Below are positions 1 to 8,600 of a stretch of 64,000 nt of DNA, piece after piece; positions within the stretch are counted from its first letter, which is position 1, and every line of letters starts with the position of its first letter. Under the pieces are notes generated by a model. That model was not told the origin of the DNA and did not search any database. It saw only the letters and a program-made list of their open reading frames with translations. The DNA is from Cohnella candidum (GTDB taxonomy: Bacteria > Bacillota > Bacilli > Paenibacillales > Paenibacillaceae), in contig NZ_CP033433.1 in the NCBI RefSeq assembly GCF_003713065.1, positions 965,001 through 1,029,000 on the forward strand, written 5' to 3'. A program made the translations under genes and the position numbers.

Positions 1-347
1 TATGCAGACTCCTTTTTCCAAAAGGGAATTTTTGAAAAATGGGGTTTTACTGGTGCCGGATTTCGCCGCAACCGATCGCGATCGGTTTCCGCCGGGAAGT
101 TCAGCCGCTGCCCGCCGGTGGGAGACCCGTGAGGGTGACACAAGTTGAGCCCAATATTCAACAGATATATTATAAGAAATTGAGTATGGATGTCAAGGAA
201 ATTTTCCAAGCAGTTTCAGCGAAAGAGGAAGGGCCTGGATAAATTAAGCAAAAAGACCCAACAATCAATCTTTGAACCTAGTGCAAATTTCACGCTTTCA
301 TTGTAATATGAAAGGAATGGTATACGCCCATGGAGGTGATGAGGGTT
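1..347. other. Gene-free leader region before the GGDEF gene
   Basis: No open frame here looks like a gene; the longest one has no good ribosome binding site or recognisable product. Bases 12-26 form a weak hairpin (CCTTTT/AAAAGG, loop TCC) followed by a short T run, possibly the end of a transcript from the left. Bases 70-87 are a perfect 18-bp palindrome centred on GCGATCGC. I could not place a convincing promoter for the next gene. Confidence 0.5.
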
Positions 348-2327
348 ATGGCGGAAAGCAGGCATCATAAGCACCCCGGCGTTTCGGATTCGAGCGGGAC
401 GCCGAATCCCGGCAACCTTCTTCAATTGCCCCCATGGCTCCAAAATCAGGAACTGACCGATTCGGATCTTCCTTATATACACGAAATGCTGGCGGACAGT
501 CTGTCCGATTGGTTCGAACAGGCGGACGGCTTTCCCTGGCTGACCGGATTGTTTCTCGTCTACCATGCGGACGGAACCTGCGCGGCGATGCGGAGCGGCC
601 TCGAAGACGGCGCCTTCCAATCGCGCGCCGGCTTGGCCGGCCAACCCATGCCCGCGGCCGTTTCCGCGGCCTTGAAATCCTGCCGCCCGGCTTTGTCCCG
701 CGCGGACGAACGGGACGCCGTTTCCCTGCGATCGTGGGATTCCGTCGCCGTGCCGGTCTTCACCCGCGCCTCCGGAACGGTTTGCGCGGTTTTGGCGTGC
801 CTGCTGCCCGGCGGCACGGCCCAAGCCGACGACTTGAAGCTGCTCCAGTCTGCGGCCCTTCATTACCGAGGGTGCCTGTACCGCCGGTTCGAGCACCTGT
901 TCGTGGCCGGCTTCTTGAGGGAGCAAAGAAGCGTCCAACGGGAGGAAAAACGGCGCGAGATCCTGTTCGAGGTACTGCGCAGGCTGAACGACCACATGGA
1001 AGTGGAGCAGGTGCTGTCCGAGCTGCTGGCTTCCCTGGAGCGGCTGTATCCCTCCTCCCGGGCGGACCTCTTTTTATCCCAAGATTACAGCAGCATGAAC
1101 GATAAGGTGAAACCGCTTGCCTTTCATCAGAGCGGAATGGAACTGTGCCGGCAGGCGTTTCTCGACGGCACGATGCGCGACCAGCGCCTCGAAGGCTGGC
1201 GCCGCCTGGCGGTACCGCTTGCGGGCAAGCAAGGCGTTTACGGCGTTCTCCGCCTGGACGTGCCGGAGTCCGATTTCGACGGGGCGGACAGCCGCTTGCT
1301 TTCCATGCTGGCGGGCTCCGCCGGCGCCGCCTTCGAGAAAGCGAAGCTTCACGAGCAGGCCAACATCCTCGTCGGGGAACTTCGTTTGATCAACGATTTG
1401 ACCAAAAGGCTCAACAGCAGCCTGAAGCTATCCGATACCATCCAGTTCGCCTCCGCGGAGCTGCTCCGGATCTTCCGGGCGGATTTCTGCTGCATCCTGC
1501 AGGTGAACCCGGCCAAAACCGAATTCGTGGCGGTCTCGTCGAACGTGGCGGAGATGATCGGGGAATCCTTCTCGATCGACTACGGCTTCGTCGGGGTCAT
1601 GTGGAGCACGAAGGAGCCGATCATCCTCTCGGACTACTCGTCCGCGGCGCCGGTTCCCTCCAAGCTGATGTCCGTTACGGATTCGCGCTCGCTGCTCGCT
1701 TCGCCGCTCGTCCTGAACGGGGAAGTCATCGGCGCCGTCATGATCAGCCACCGCGAGCCGAACCATTTTTCCTACGACAATTACAAGCTGCTTCAAGTGC
1801 TGTCGACGCACCTCGGTCTGGCCGTATCGAACGCCAGCCTGCACGCGGAAGTGCGCCGGATGGTCATCACGGACAATCTGACCGGACTGTTCGCGCGGCA
1901 TTACCTGAACGAACGCATCCTGCGGAGGCAGAAGAGGAACGACTGCGGCTCGCTGATCCTGGTCGACATCGACCATTTCAAACGCGTCAACGATACTTAC
2001 GGGCATCAGGTCGGAGACGAAATCCTCAAGCAGGTGAGCGGCATCGTCCAGAGCTCCATCCGGGACGGCGACATCGCCGCGCGATGGGGGGGCGAGGAAC
2101 TGGCCATCTATTTGCCGGAAGTCGGTTACGACATTACGGGCAAAGTCGCCGAAAGGATCCGCAAACGGGTGGAGAGCGAGACCGAGCCGCAAGTGACCGT
2201 ATCCTGCGGCATGTCGCAATGGCATTCGACCGACGAGAAGATCAGCGTGGAATCCTTGTTTTACCGGGCGGACATGGCTCTGTATGAAGCCAAACGCCTG
2301 GGACGCAACCGCGTCGAGATCGGCTGA
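348..2327 (+). CDS. GAF/GGDEF diguanylate cyclase, 659 aa
   Basis: The C-terminal 170 residues are a GGDEF domain that would make cyclic di-GMP from two GTP. The active-site signature is GGEEL at about residues 581-585, an accepted variant, and an RxxD product-inhibition site (RDGD) sits five residues before it. About residues 340-510 look like a GAF sensor (ASPLVLNGEVIGAVMIS), and an earlier divergent GAF-like segment covers about 190-330. No membrane segment is visible, so it is probably cytosolic and responds to a small ligand I cannot name. The start at 348 is chosen over ATGs at 330 and 339 because GGAGGTGAT at 332-340 is spaced correctly for it. It stands alone, with a lipoprotein gene 63 bases downstream. 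Confidence 0.88.
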   Translation: MAESRHHKHPGVSDSSGTPNPGNLLQLPPWLQNQELTDSDLPYIHEMLADSLSDWFEQADGFPWLTGLFLVYHADGTCAAMRSGLEDGAFQSRAGLAGQPMPAAVSAALKSCRPALSRADERDAVSLRSWDSVAVPVFTRASGTVCAVLACLLPGGTAQADDLKLLQSAALHYRGCLYRRFEHLFVAGFLREQRSVQREEKRREILFEVLRRLNDHMEVEQVLSELLASLERLYPSSRADLFLSQDYSSMNDKVKPLAFHQSGMELCRQAFLDGTMRDQRLEGWRRLAVPLAGKQGVYGVLRLDVPESDFDGADSRLLSMLAGSAGAAFEKAKLHEQANILVGELRLINDLTKRLNSSLKLSDTIQFASAELLRIFRADFCCILQVNPAKTEFVAVSSNVAEMIGESFSIDYGFVGVMWSTKEPIILSDYSSAAPVPSKLMSVTDSRSLLASPLVLNGEVIGAVMISHREPNHFSYDNYKLLQVLSTHLGLAVSNASLHAEVRRMVITDNLTGLFARHYLNERILRRQKRNDCGSLILVDIDHFKRVNDTYGHQVGDEILKQVSGIVQSSIRDGDIAARWGGEELAIYLPEVGYDITGKVAERIRKRVESETEPQVTVSCGMSQWHSTDEKISVESLFYRADMALYEAKRLGRNRVEIG

Positions 2328-2390
2328 CGAAGCCGCATGAACCTAAGTGAATGGGGAAAGCCTACCCGCATAAGGAAGGGAGGCTTTTTC

Positions 2391-3152
2391 ATGTTGCGCA
2401 GGTTTTATTTGGCGTCCGCCGCCCTGCTGGGTTTGTCCTGCCTCTCGGGCTGTATGGGTTACGGGAACCAAGTGCCGGCGGATAAAGCGTTCGCCATGTC
2501 CGCTTCCGCGCTGGCCGGGAGCGAAAGCTACGGATTCGCGGGCGAAGTCGCGATCTATGACCCCAGCGGCACCGTGGCGAATCAGTCCCGGTATCAAGGA
2601 GAAGTCACCGGACACGGGAACCTGAACCTTAAATGGTCGGGCGGGCAGGTTCTCCGGGCCAAAGCCGCGGAGGAGGGGCCGTCAACCTTTCACCCGATGG
2701 AGCTTCTCAAAGCGATCCAGAGCGGCGGGGCGAAAGCCGAGTACGATACGCAGCAGGCCGCAAATGGGGCCGGTGACGTCAGGCTGCGGCTCACCTTGGT
2801 TCCCGAGACGGCCAGAAACCAAATCGCGAATTCCTTGAAGGAAGAGCTGGACCGTTTGCGGACCGATCTCAAGGGACGCAAGCTGACCGCGGAGCAGAAG
2901 AAACGGGCGGAGGACCTGCTCACGCACGCCGATTCGCGATTGGACGCGGCGCTTGCGACGCTGAAAGTACAGACGGTCTGCTTATGGACCGCCGATCCGA
3001 AGACGTGGTTTCCCCGCCAAATGACCGAACAGACTCAGCTCGCTTATACGTGGAACGGAAAACCCTACAGCGAGAAGCGGGTTTCCGTCACCGATTTCCT
3101 CCCGGCAGGGCGGAGTGTTACAATGGGGAAGAATGCTCATCGAATTCCATGA
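2391..3152 (+). CDS. Putative lipoprotein, 253 aa, unknown function
   Basis: The N-terminus is a lipoprotein signal peptide: basic MLRR, a hydrophobic core, and the lipobox LSGC, so the mature protein should be anchored to the outer face of the membrane from Cys19. The body has a region suited to a coiled coil (about residues 145-185, rich in Lys, Glu, Arg and Leu) and a final segment with several Trp and Tyr residues. I recognise no catalytic motif. The start follows the purine-rich AAGGAAGGGAGG at about 2372-2383. The stop lies 25 bases before the aminopeptidase start and there is no terminator between them, so they are probably co-transcribed. Confidence 0.7.
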   Translation: MLRRFYLASAALLGLSCLSGCMGYGNQVPADKAFAMSASALAGSESYGFAGEVAIYDPSGTVANQSRYQGEVTGHGNLNLKWSGGQVLRAKAAEEGPSTFHPMELLKAIQSGGAKAEYDTQQAANGAGDVRLRLTLVPETARNQIANSLKEELDRLRTDLKGRKLTAEQKKRAEDLLTHADSRLDAALATLKVQTVCLWTADPKTWFPRQMTEQTQLAYTWNGKPYSEKRVSVTDFLPAGRSVTMGKNAHRIP

Positions 3153-3177
3153 TAATGGCTCAAGGAGGAAGTATTCT

Positions 3178-4293
3178 ATGCGAGATCCGCGTTTGCAGCG
3201 GCTGGCCGCGAATTTGGTCGGATATTCCATCGACGTTCAGCCGGGCGAAAACGTATTGGTCGAAATGATCGGTTCCGAAAGGGAACTGCTGAAATGCATC
3301 ATCGAAGAAATCGCGCAGCGGGGAGGACGGCCGTTCGTCGAGCTGACGGACCGTTCCGTGGAACGGAGCTTGCTCCGCAACGCCACCACCGAAATGATCG
3401 AAACCTGGGCGTCCTTCGATTTGGAACGGATGAAAAAGATGCAAGGCTACATAGGGATCCGCGCCGGCGAAAACATCAACGAGCTTGCGGACGTGCCTTC
3501 GGACTCTTATAAGCTCTATGACCGCTTGTACCGCCATCCGATCCACAGCGAACAGCGCGTGAAGAAAACGAAGTGGGTCGTGCTGCGTTATCCGAACGCT
3601 TCGATGGCCCAATCGGCCAACATGTCCACGGAAGCGTTCGAGGATTTCTATTTCGACGTGTGCAACCTCGATTATGCCAAGATGAGGCGCGCCATGGACC
3701 CGCTGGAGCAGCTCATGAACAACACGGACAAAGTCCGCATCGTCGGTCCCGGCACGGACCTGACGTTCTCGATCAAAGGCATCGGAGCCAAAAAATGCGC
3801 CGGAGACCGCAACATTCCGGACGGCGAAGTGTTTTCGTGCCCGGTGCGGAATTCCGTCAACGGCACGCTTTCCTACAACACGCCGAGCGTCTATAACGGC
3901 TTTACGTTCGAGAACATCCAATTCACGTTCGAAAACGGCAAAATCGTCAAAGCGACCGCCAACGACACCGACCGGATCAACGCGCTTCTCGACACGGACG
4001 AAGGCGCCCGCTACATCGGCGAATTCAGCCTCGGCTTCAATCCTTACATCCTGCATCCGATGAAGGATACGCTGTTCGACGAGAAAATCGCCGGAAGCTT
4101 GCACTTCACGCCGGGCCAAGCCTACGAGGAAACCGACAACGGCAACCGTTCCTCGGTCCACTGGGATTTGGTGCTCATCCAACGCGAGGACTACGGCGGC
4201 GGAGAAATCTACTTCGACGACCGGCTCATCCGCAAAGACGGCATCTTCGTCGTGCCCGAGCTGGAAGGCTTGAACCCGGAAGCGTTGAAATAA
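3178..4293 (+). CDS. M29-family metallo-aminopeptidase, 371 aa
   Basis: This resembles AmpS/PepS/aminopeptidase T (peptidase family M29), cytosolic exopeptidases using a dinuclear metal centre to remove N-terminal residues from peptides. Length is slightly below the usual 400-410. The C-terminal half holds the candidate metal ligands in order: a Glu in YIGEF, a His in GSLHF, a Tyr shortly after, and the His and Asp of SVHWDLV. The start at 3178 follows AAGGAGG (3163-3169) at the right distance; the in-frame ATG at 3115 lies inside the preceding lipoprotein gene. The substrate cannot be read from the sequence. Confidence 0.9.
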   Translation: MRDPRLQRLAANLVGYSIDVQPGENVLVEMIGSERELLKCIIEEIAQRGGRPFVELTDRSVERSLLRNATTEMIETWASFDLERMKKMQGYIGIRAGENINELADVPSDSYKLYDRLYRHPIHSEQRVKKTKWVVLRYPNASMAQSANMSTEAFEDFYFDVCNLDYAKMRRAMDPLEQLMNNTDKVRIVGPGTDLTFSIKGIGAKKCAGDRNIPDGEVFSCPVRNSVNGTLSYNTPSVYNGFTFENIQFTFENGKIVKATANDTDRINALLDTDEGARYIGEFSLGFNPYILHPMKDTLFDEKIAGSLHFTPGQAYEETDNGNRSSVHWDLVLIQREDYGGGEIYFDDRLIRKDGIFVVPELEGLNPEALK

Positions 4294-4305
4294 CGTTTTC
4301 CCCCC

Positions 4306-4335
4306 TTGCATGCCTTCCGCGCGACAATGTATGAT
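4306..4335 (+). promoter_or_regulatory. Sigma-A-type promoter for the HPr-like gene
   Basis: TTGCAT (4306-4311) and TATGAT (4330-4335) are 18 bases apart and end 40 bases before the start codon. The pair lies just after the aminopeptidase stop, giving the HPr-like gene its own promoter. Confidence 0.55.
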
Positions 4336-4375
4336 GGGGGTTAGAAGGTCATACCTAAAATCTGGAGGGATTCCG

Positions 4376-4615
4376 ATGTCTAACAACGCGGCAATCGTGG
4401 AATTGTCCCAAACCGCCAACAAATTTCGCTCTTCGATCGTACTTCAAGCCGAAAACAAGTACATCGACGTCAAAAGCATCCTCGGACTGTTCACCACGTT
4501 GGTAGGCGGACATTCCTATGAACTGCACGTTCACGGTCCGGATGCCGAGGAAGCGAAAAGCGCTTTGGCCGAAATTTTCGCGAAGCACAACCTGAACGTG
4601 AAAGTCGTGGATTAA
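4376..4615 (+). CDS. HPr-like/Crh-like protein lacking the active-site His, 79 aa
   Basis: The protein matches the HPr fold of the phosphotransferase system along the Ser46 region: DVKSILGL aligns with the classical KSIMGV motif, followed by a family-like end (HGPDAEEAKSALAEIF). The GIHARPA motif with the phosphorylatable His15 is absent; the aligned N-terminal part is QTANKFRSSIVL. It therefore cannot pass phosphate from enzyme I, but a Ser46-like serine is kept, as in Crh, the HPr paralog that acts as a CcpA co-repressor in Bacillus. A Crh-like regulatory role is inference. The start at 4376 follows GGAGGG (4363-4368). It is a one-gene unit bounded by a promoter and a terminator. Confidence 0.75.
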   Translation: MSNNAAIVELSQTANKFRSSIVLQAENKYIDVKSILGLFTTLVGGHSYELHVHGPDAEEAKSALAEIFAKHNLNVKVVD

Positions 4616-4631
4616 TCCATTCGGTAACCTG

Positions 4632-4664
4632 CCCTCCGTCAGACGACGGGGGGTATTTTATTTT
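4632..4664 (+). terminator. Terminator after the HPr-like gene
   Basis: A 9-bp stem (4632-4640 with 4645-4653, one G-T pair) and the loop AGAC are followed by TATTTTATTTT. Confidence 0.85.
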
Positions 4665-4782
4665 GCGCGGAAGGGTGCTGCGGGATCGATCCGGGACGCC
4701 CCGTCCTTGTGCTTCGGCCGAATTTCGTCTAATATGAAAGGGATAGCGAAGATAGGAGCAGTTCGGCGCGGGGGGAGTGGAA

Positions 4783-5079
4783 ATGGCTCTGCTGGAAACG
4801 GATACGATAGATAACCTGAAGCATAAGGCGCAACGCCTGCTGCAGGAAGATGCCGATAAAATCGAGAAGCTGATCGCCATTCAGATGGAGAATTTGACCA
4901 CCCGGCAATGTCCGCTTTACGAAGAAGTGCTCGATACGCAGATGTACGGGTTTTCCCGTGCGGTCGACTTCGCGGTGCGGGCGGGACTCCTCGAAGAGGG
5001 GACCGGCAAACTGCTGGTCAGCCAGCTGGAACGCAATCTGGCGCTGCTTTACGAAGCCTTGAATCAAAAAATAGAGTAG
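4783..5079 (+). CDS. ylaN: YlaN-family iron-homeostasis protein, 98 aa
   Basis: The segment CPLYEEVLDTQMYGFSRAVD is the family signature, and the whole protein aligns to B. subtilis YlaN (UPF0358/DUF1507) with similar length. YlaN is a small cytosolic all-helical protein reported in Firmicutes to bind iron and to modulate Fur, making it important under iron limitation. The ATG at 4783 is chosen over the GTG at 4777 because GGGGGA (4771-4776) is too close to the latter. ylaN lies near ftsW in Bacillus too; here the Ca2+/H+ antiporter and an Asp23 gene separate them. The stop codon is inside the first arm of its terminator. Confidence 0.9.
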   Translation: MALLETDTIDNLKHKAQRLLQEDADKIEKLIAIQMENLTTRQCPLYEEVLDTQMYGFSRAVDFAVRAGLLEEGTGKLLVSQLERNLALLYEALNQKIE

Positions 5080-5110
5080 CTTCCATGAGGAAGCCACTCT
5101 ATTTTTTTTT
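5071..5110. terminator. Bidirectional terminator overlapping the ylaN stop
   Basis: A 14-bp stem with one mismatch (5071-5084 with 5089-5102, loop ATGA) is followed by a T run on the + strand and preceded by an A run, so it can also end the antiporter transcript from the right. The ylaN stop codon lies in the left arm. Confidence 0.9.
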
Positions 5111-5136
5111 GCCCTCGGTCGGTTTGACGTGCGATA

Positions 5137-6195
5137 TTAGACGAAGTAAAAGGCGACGCCCAGAATGGCGTATACGATGAGGAGCAATTTGCCTTCGTAC
5201 CAGGTCGTCGATCCGTCCCGGGAGATGGAGGTGGCGATTAGCACCGACACCCCGATCGCGGCAAGCTCGATCGTGGAGAAGATCAGGTTCATGTGCTGCT
5301 CGAACAGCAAGCTGACGAACACGAGCACCGGAGCGACGAACAAAGCGATCTGGAGACTGCTGCCGACCGCGATTTCGACGGCGGCGCCCATTTTGTTTTT
5401 GAGCGCCAGCATGATGGCGGCGCTGTGTTCCGCGGCGTTGCCGATGATGGCGACGACGAAGGCGCCGACGAACAGCTCGGACATGCCGAAACGCGCCGTG
5501 AACACGTGCAGGGTATGCACGAGCCATTCGCTCACGAACGCGACCATGACGGTCGCCAGGGTCAGGTACAGGATCGATCTGCCTTTGGACCAAGCCGCCT
5601 CTTCGCCATGGTCCGCCTGCGTGTCCACATGGTCCTCCAGCAGGTCTTTATGCGTGACCATGGAATAGATCAGCCAGCCTGCATAGGCCAGGATCAGGAA
5701 GGCTGCGACGACAACGCTGAGCGTCAGCGTCTCCGATTCCGGGAAGTTTTCGGTTTTCACGAACACCGCGGGAACGAACAAGGCGATGATGCCCAGCAGC
5801 ATCAGCGAGGCGTTCTGTCCGGCCAGGTGCACGTTGAACTTCTGTTCTTTGAATTTCAGACCGCCGGCTAAGGCGCTCGCGCCGAGGACGAGCAGCAGGT
5901 TGCCGATGATCGCGCCCGTCAAGCTGGCTTTCACGACGTCGAACAAACCTTCTTTAATCAGGAAAATCGCGATGATCAGTTCGGCGGCGTTGCCGAAGGT
6001 CGCGTTCAGCAGTCCGCCTACGCGCTGTCCGGCGTAATGGGCGACGGACTCGGTCGCTTTTCCGAGGAATCCGGCCACGAAGACGATGGCGGCCGCGGAA
6101 AGGATGAATTCGATTTCCGCCCCCCAGTGCATGTAATGGGCGGCGGCGCTGAGCACGAACGTGGCGATCAGCAGGGGAAAAAACAACTTTTTCAA
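5137..6195 (-). CDS. Ca2+/H+ antiporter of the CaCA/Cax family, 352 aa
   Basis: This integral membrane exchanger has about eleven hydrophobic segments and the two duplicated signatures of Ca2+/cation antiporters, GNAAELIIA (first half) and GNAAEHSAA (second half), whose acidic residues bind the cation. It resembles B. subtilis ChaA, which extrudes Ca2+ and at high pH other cations using the proton gradient. I chose a TTG start at 6195: GAGGTG lies six bases before it, the start gives LKKLFFPLL like the MNRIFFIL of ChaA, and length becomes 352 versus 351. An ATG at 6225 is in frame but has no ribosome site. It converges on ylaN. Confidence 0.88.
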   Translation of the reverse strand: MKKLFFPLLIATFVLSAAAHYMHWGAEIEFILSAAAIVFVAGFLGKATESVAHYAGQRVGGLLNATFGNAAELIIAIFLIKEGLFDVVKASLTGAIIGNLLLVLGASALAGGLKFKEQKFNVHLAGQNASLMLLGIIALFVPAVFVKTENFPESETLTLSVVVAAFLILAYAGWLIYSMVTHKDLLEDHVDTQADHGEEAAWSKGRSILYLTLATVMVAFVSEWLVHTLHVFTARFGMSELFVGAFVVAIIGNAAEHSAAIMLALKNKMGAAVEIAVGSSLQIALFVAPVLVFVSLLFEQHMNLIFSTIELAAIGVSVLIATSISRDGSTTWYEGKLLLIVYAILGVAFYFV

Positions 6196-6247
6196 GTCCG
6201 GACACCTCGTTGCATTTGACGTCATGACGGCCAAGCCGTCGTTCTTT

Positions 6248-6276
6248 ACTATAGCGAAAACGGAAAGGCAAGTAAA
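6248..6276 (-). promoter_or_regulatory. Promoter for the Ca2+/H+ antiporter gene
   Basis: On the minus strand TTTACT (6276-6271) and TATAGT (6253-6248) are 17 bases apart, ending about 50 bases before the start. Confidence 0.6.
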
Positions 6277-6317
6277 TGTTGGGAGGACAATCCGCCTGCG
6301 GCGTGCCGCCGCGCCGG

Positions 6318-6347
6318 TTGCTTTATGGAGGGGTCTTCCATTACAAT
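6318..6347 (+). promoter_or_regulatory. Promoter for the first Asp23-family gene
   Basis: TTGCTT (6318-6323) and TACAAT (6342-6347) are 18 bases apart, 33 bases before the start codon. It diverges from the antiporter promoter about 40 bases away. Confidence 0.55.
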
Positions 6348-6380
6348 GATAACAATAACGGTTCGGGAGAGTGGGCTGCC

Positions 6381-6764
6381 ATGACGGAAGAAGTTCTTCA
6401 GGAAGGACTTATACGCATATCCGACGACGTCGTCGCTACGATAGCCGGGCTTGCCGCATTGGAAACGCCGGGCGTTGCCGCCATGTCGGGCGGCATTTCC
6501 GAAGGGCTCGCCAAGCGGCTCAGCGGACGCAACGCCCAGAAGGGCGTTTCCGTTGAAGTCGGGCAGCTCGAAGCGGCGATCGACCTGAGGATCGTCGTGC
6601 ATTACGGCATTCCGATCCACGAAGTCGGCCGGAGGCTTCAGGATAACGTGCGCGAAGCCGTCGAGAACATGACCGGCCTGCGCGTCGTCGAGGTCAACGT
6701 GAAAATCGAAGGCGTCGCCTTCAAGGACGAAGAGCCCGATGCGGATTCGCAACGGGTGAAATAA
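6381..6764 (+). CDS. Asp23/Gls24 family protein, 127 aa
   Basis: This is a small DUF322/Asp23 protein, a family of cytosolic alkaline-stress and membrane-associated proteins of Firmicutes (YqhY and YloU in Bacillus). The core VVHYGIPIHEVGRRLQDNVREA is typical. It is a paralog of the 119-aa protein at 43693, with the same layout but a longer N-terminal segment and an acidic tail. The ATG at 6381 sits closest after the purine-rich GGGAGAG; an upstream in-frame start at 6276 lies before the promoter. The biochemical function is not known. Confidence 0.85.
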   Translation: MTEEVLQEGLIRISDDVVATIAGLAALETPGVAAMSGGISEGLAKRLSGRNAQKGVSVEVGQLEAAIDLRIVVHYGIPIHEVGRRLQDNVREAVENMTGLRVVEVNVKIEGVAFKDEEPDADSQRVK

Positions 6765-6776
6765 GGAACGAATGCA

Positions 6777-6815
6777 AAAGGCCATCCCCTCGGCATAGTC
6801 GCGGGGATGGCCTTT
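6777..6815. terminator. Convergent terminator between the Asp23 gene and ftsW
   Basis: A perfect 13-bp stem (6777-6789 with 6803-6815) ends in AAAGG/CCTTT on each side, and serves the two genes that converge here. Confidence 0.75.
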
Positions 6816-6827
6816 GTCGTGTCTGTG

Positions 6828-8006
6828 TCACGTTCTGTTGGGGCGCCGATCCTTCTCCTTGGTTCCGACCCGGTTGTATTCCCGGGAGATACTGAGCAGG
6901 ATGCCCATCGAGAACAAGGTCATCAGCATGGACGAACCTCCGTAGCTGATGAAAGGAAGCGTGACCCCGGTAACGGGGATGGCTCCGCTGACGCCGCCCA
7001 TGTTGATCAGGGCTTGGATGGAAATCAGGGAAACGATTCCGATGCCGACGAGCGTTCCGTACACATCCGGACACCGAAGCGCCACGATGAGCGCCCGCCA
7101 GAGGAAGAGAATGTAGAACAGCAGGAACACCGTCGTGCCGATGAAGCCCAGCTCTTCTGCGATGACCGCGAAGATGAAGTCGTTATAAGCGTAAGGAAGG
7201 TAGAACAGCTTTTGGACGCTGTGCCCAAGGCCGGCGCCGGTCAGGCCCCCGTGGCCGAACGCTTCCAGCGAGCGGACCAGGTGGTAGCCCGTGTTTTTTT
7301 CGTCCGCCAGCGGGTTCAAAAACGCCGTGAAACGCGCCCCGCGGAAACCGCCGCCCGGATGGGACATCGTATAGATGCTGGCCCCGAGAATGCCGAGTCC
7401 GGCCGCAACGCCCACGATCGTGAAGTATTGCTTCAGGTTGGACCCCCCGGCGAAGATGACCGCCGCCGCGCAAAGCATGAGGATCAAGCATGATCCGACG
7501 TCAGGCTGCATCAGGATGAGAAGGACGATGACGAAAAGGACGATGAGAACCGGCAGCAAACCGCGTTTGAATTCCCGGAACTTCTCGTCTTTTTTGGTGA
7601 TGATGGCGGCCAGGTACAGGATGACCGCCAGCTTCGCGAATTCCGTCGGCTGAATGCCGAATCCGCCGATGCCGAGCCAGCTTCGGGCACCGTTGATGTT
7701 GTCGGCCACGAACAGGACGACGACCAGCATGCCGATCGTCAGAAACAGGAACGGGGCGAACCACTTTTTGAACTTCTCGTAGTGGACGTTCATCAGCATC
7801 AGCATCACGAACGTGCCGAGCCCTGCCCACAGCAGCTGTTTTTTCGTAAAATACAAAGCGTCATTGCCGAACTTGGCGGAAACGACGGTCATGCTGGAGC
7901 TCGCGCTGAATACCATGACCAGGCCGAAACCGACGAGCAGCAGCGTCAAGATAAGAAGAAGAAAATCCGGCGACCCACGCTGGCCCGCGGCCGGGGTTTT
8001 CATCAT
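6828..8006 (-). CDS. ftsW: Septal SEDS glycosyltransferase FtsW, 392 aa
   Basis: This is a ten-pass membrane protein of the FtsW/RodA/SpoVE family, which polymerises lipid II into peptidoglycan with a class B penicillin-binding protein. Family signatures include NGARSWLGIGGFGIQPTEFAK, AYNDFIFAVIAEELGFIG and LPFISYGGSS; the catalytic Asp candidate lies in the loop around FRGARFTAFLNP. FtsW rather than SpoVE or RodA is favoured because ylaN is close by, as in B. subtilis, but the three are hard to separate on sequence alone. The start at 8006 follows AAGGGG. It is 18 bases after the YugN-like gene, so the two form an operon. Confidence 0.88.
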   Translation of the reverse strand: MMKTPAAGQRGSPDFLLLILTLLLVGFGLVMVFSASSSMTVVSAKFGNDALYFTKKQLLWAGLGTFVMLMLMNVHYEKFKKWFAPFLFLTIGMLVVVLFVADNINGARSWLGIGGFGIQPTEFAKLAVILYLAAIITKKDEKFREFKRGLLPVLIVLFVIVLLILMQPDVGSCLILMLCAAAVIFAGGSNLKQYFTIVGVAAGLGILGASIYTMSHPGGGFRGARFTAFLNPLADEKNTGYHLVRSLEAFGHGGLTGAGLGHSVQKLFYLPYAYNDFIFAVIAEELGFIGTTVFLLFYILFLWRALIVALRCPDVYGTLVGIGIVSLISIQALINMGGVSGAIPVTGVTLPFISYGGSSMLMTLFSMGILLSISREYNRVGTKEKDRRPNRT

Positions 8007-8024
8007 GGAATTCCCCTTCTCGTC

Positions 8025-8369
8025 TTAAGCCAGCAGCTGCTTCAGTTCCTGCGCGCGCTGCGTTGCCGTATTCAAAATCGGCTGCGGAATCGGCGATTCG
8101 TAGTCCAGGCCGTGGGGGAACGTCGCGCGTCCGATGTAGACGTGCTCCAATTCGAGGACGGCGTCCGGATTTTCGAGTTTGCCTTCCACGGCGCGCGTGC
8201 TGAAGCGCAGGAAGTAATCTTCCCCGCTGGAACGGTCGTGCAGTTTCAAATCATATGTAGCGCGGCGGTATTCCCATTGCCAACGGACGAAACCGAGTTT
8301 CTCGGCCGATTCGTCAAGGTGTGCAAGGTCGCTGCGCAGTCCGTTTAAGCCCGTATTTTCGAGTATCAT
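8025..8369 (-). CDS. YugN-like family protein, 114 aa
   Basis: It resembles the small YugN-like family of Bacillales: MILENTGL at the start, then LGFVRWQWEYRRATYDLKL and the late segment ATFPHGLDYESPIP. The family has no established biochemical function. The ATG at 8369 fits the family N-terminus and lies 12 bases after AGGAGG; a TTG nine bases upstream is the other option. It is the first gene of a two-gene unit with ftsW. Confidence 0.8.
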   Translation of the reverse strand: MILENTGLNGLRSDLAHLDESAEKLGFVRWQWEYRRATYDLKLHDRSSGEDYFLRFSTRAVEGKLENPDAVLELEHVYIGRATFPHGLDYESPIPQPILNTATQRAQELKQLLA

Positions 8370-8517
8370 CTGTTTCAAGCTCCTCCTTTGGAACGTCCAA
8401 ACCAGCTTCGTTTTCACCCTTCATCATAGACGGTTTGACGGGCTTCTGCAACCCTGGCGGCGGGACGAACTTCGAACGTTATTTGACATTTTTTTGATGG
8501 AAAGCGTTAAAGCGGCG

Positions 8518-8546
8518 ATGACTCGAGAACCGGATTCTGGTACAAT
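8518..8546 (+). promoter_or_regulatory. Promoter for the M20 amidohydrolase gene
   Basis: ATGACT (8518-8523) and TACAAT (8541-8546) are 17 bases apart and 55 bases before the start codon. A TTGACA at 8483-8488 is also present, but its -10 partner (GTTAAA) is weaker. Confidence 0.5.
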
Positions 8547-8600
8547 AGCGGAATAGGGTCCGGCCTGAGGGGTCGGCCGACAAGAAGGAGGCGCCCGATC

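Noticed and set aside
39-242. 67-codon open frame at the left edge
   Set aside because: It has no ribosome site, no recognisable product and spans a palindrome; I treat it as non-coding.
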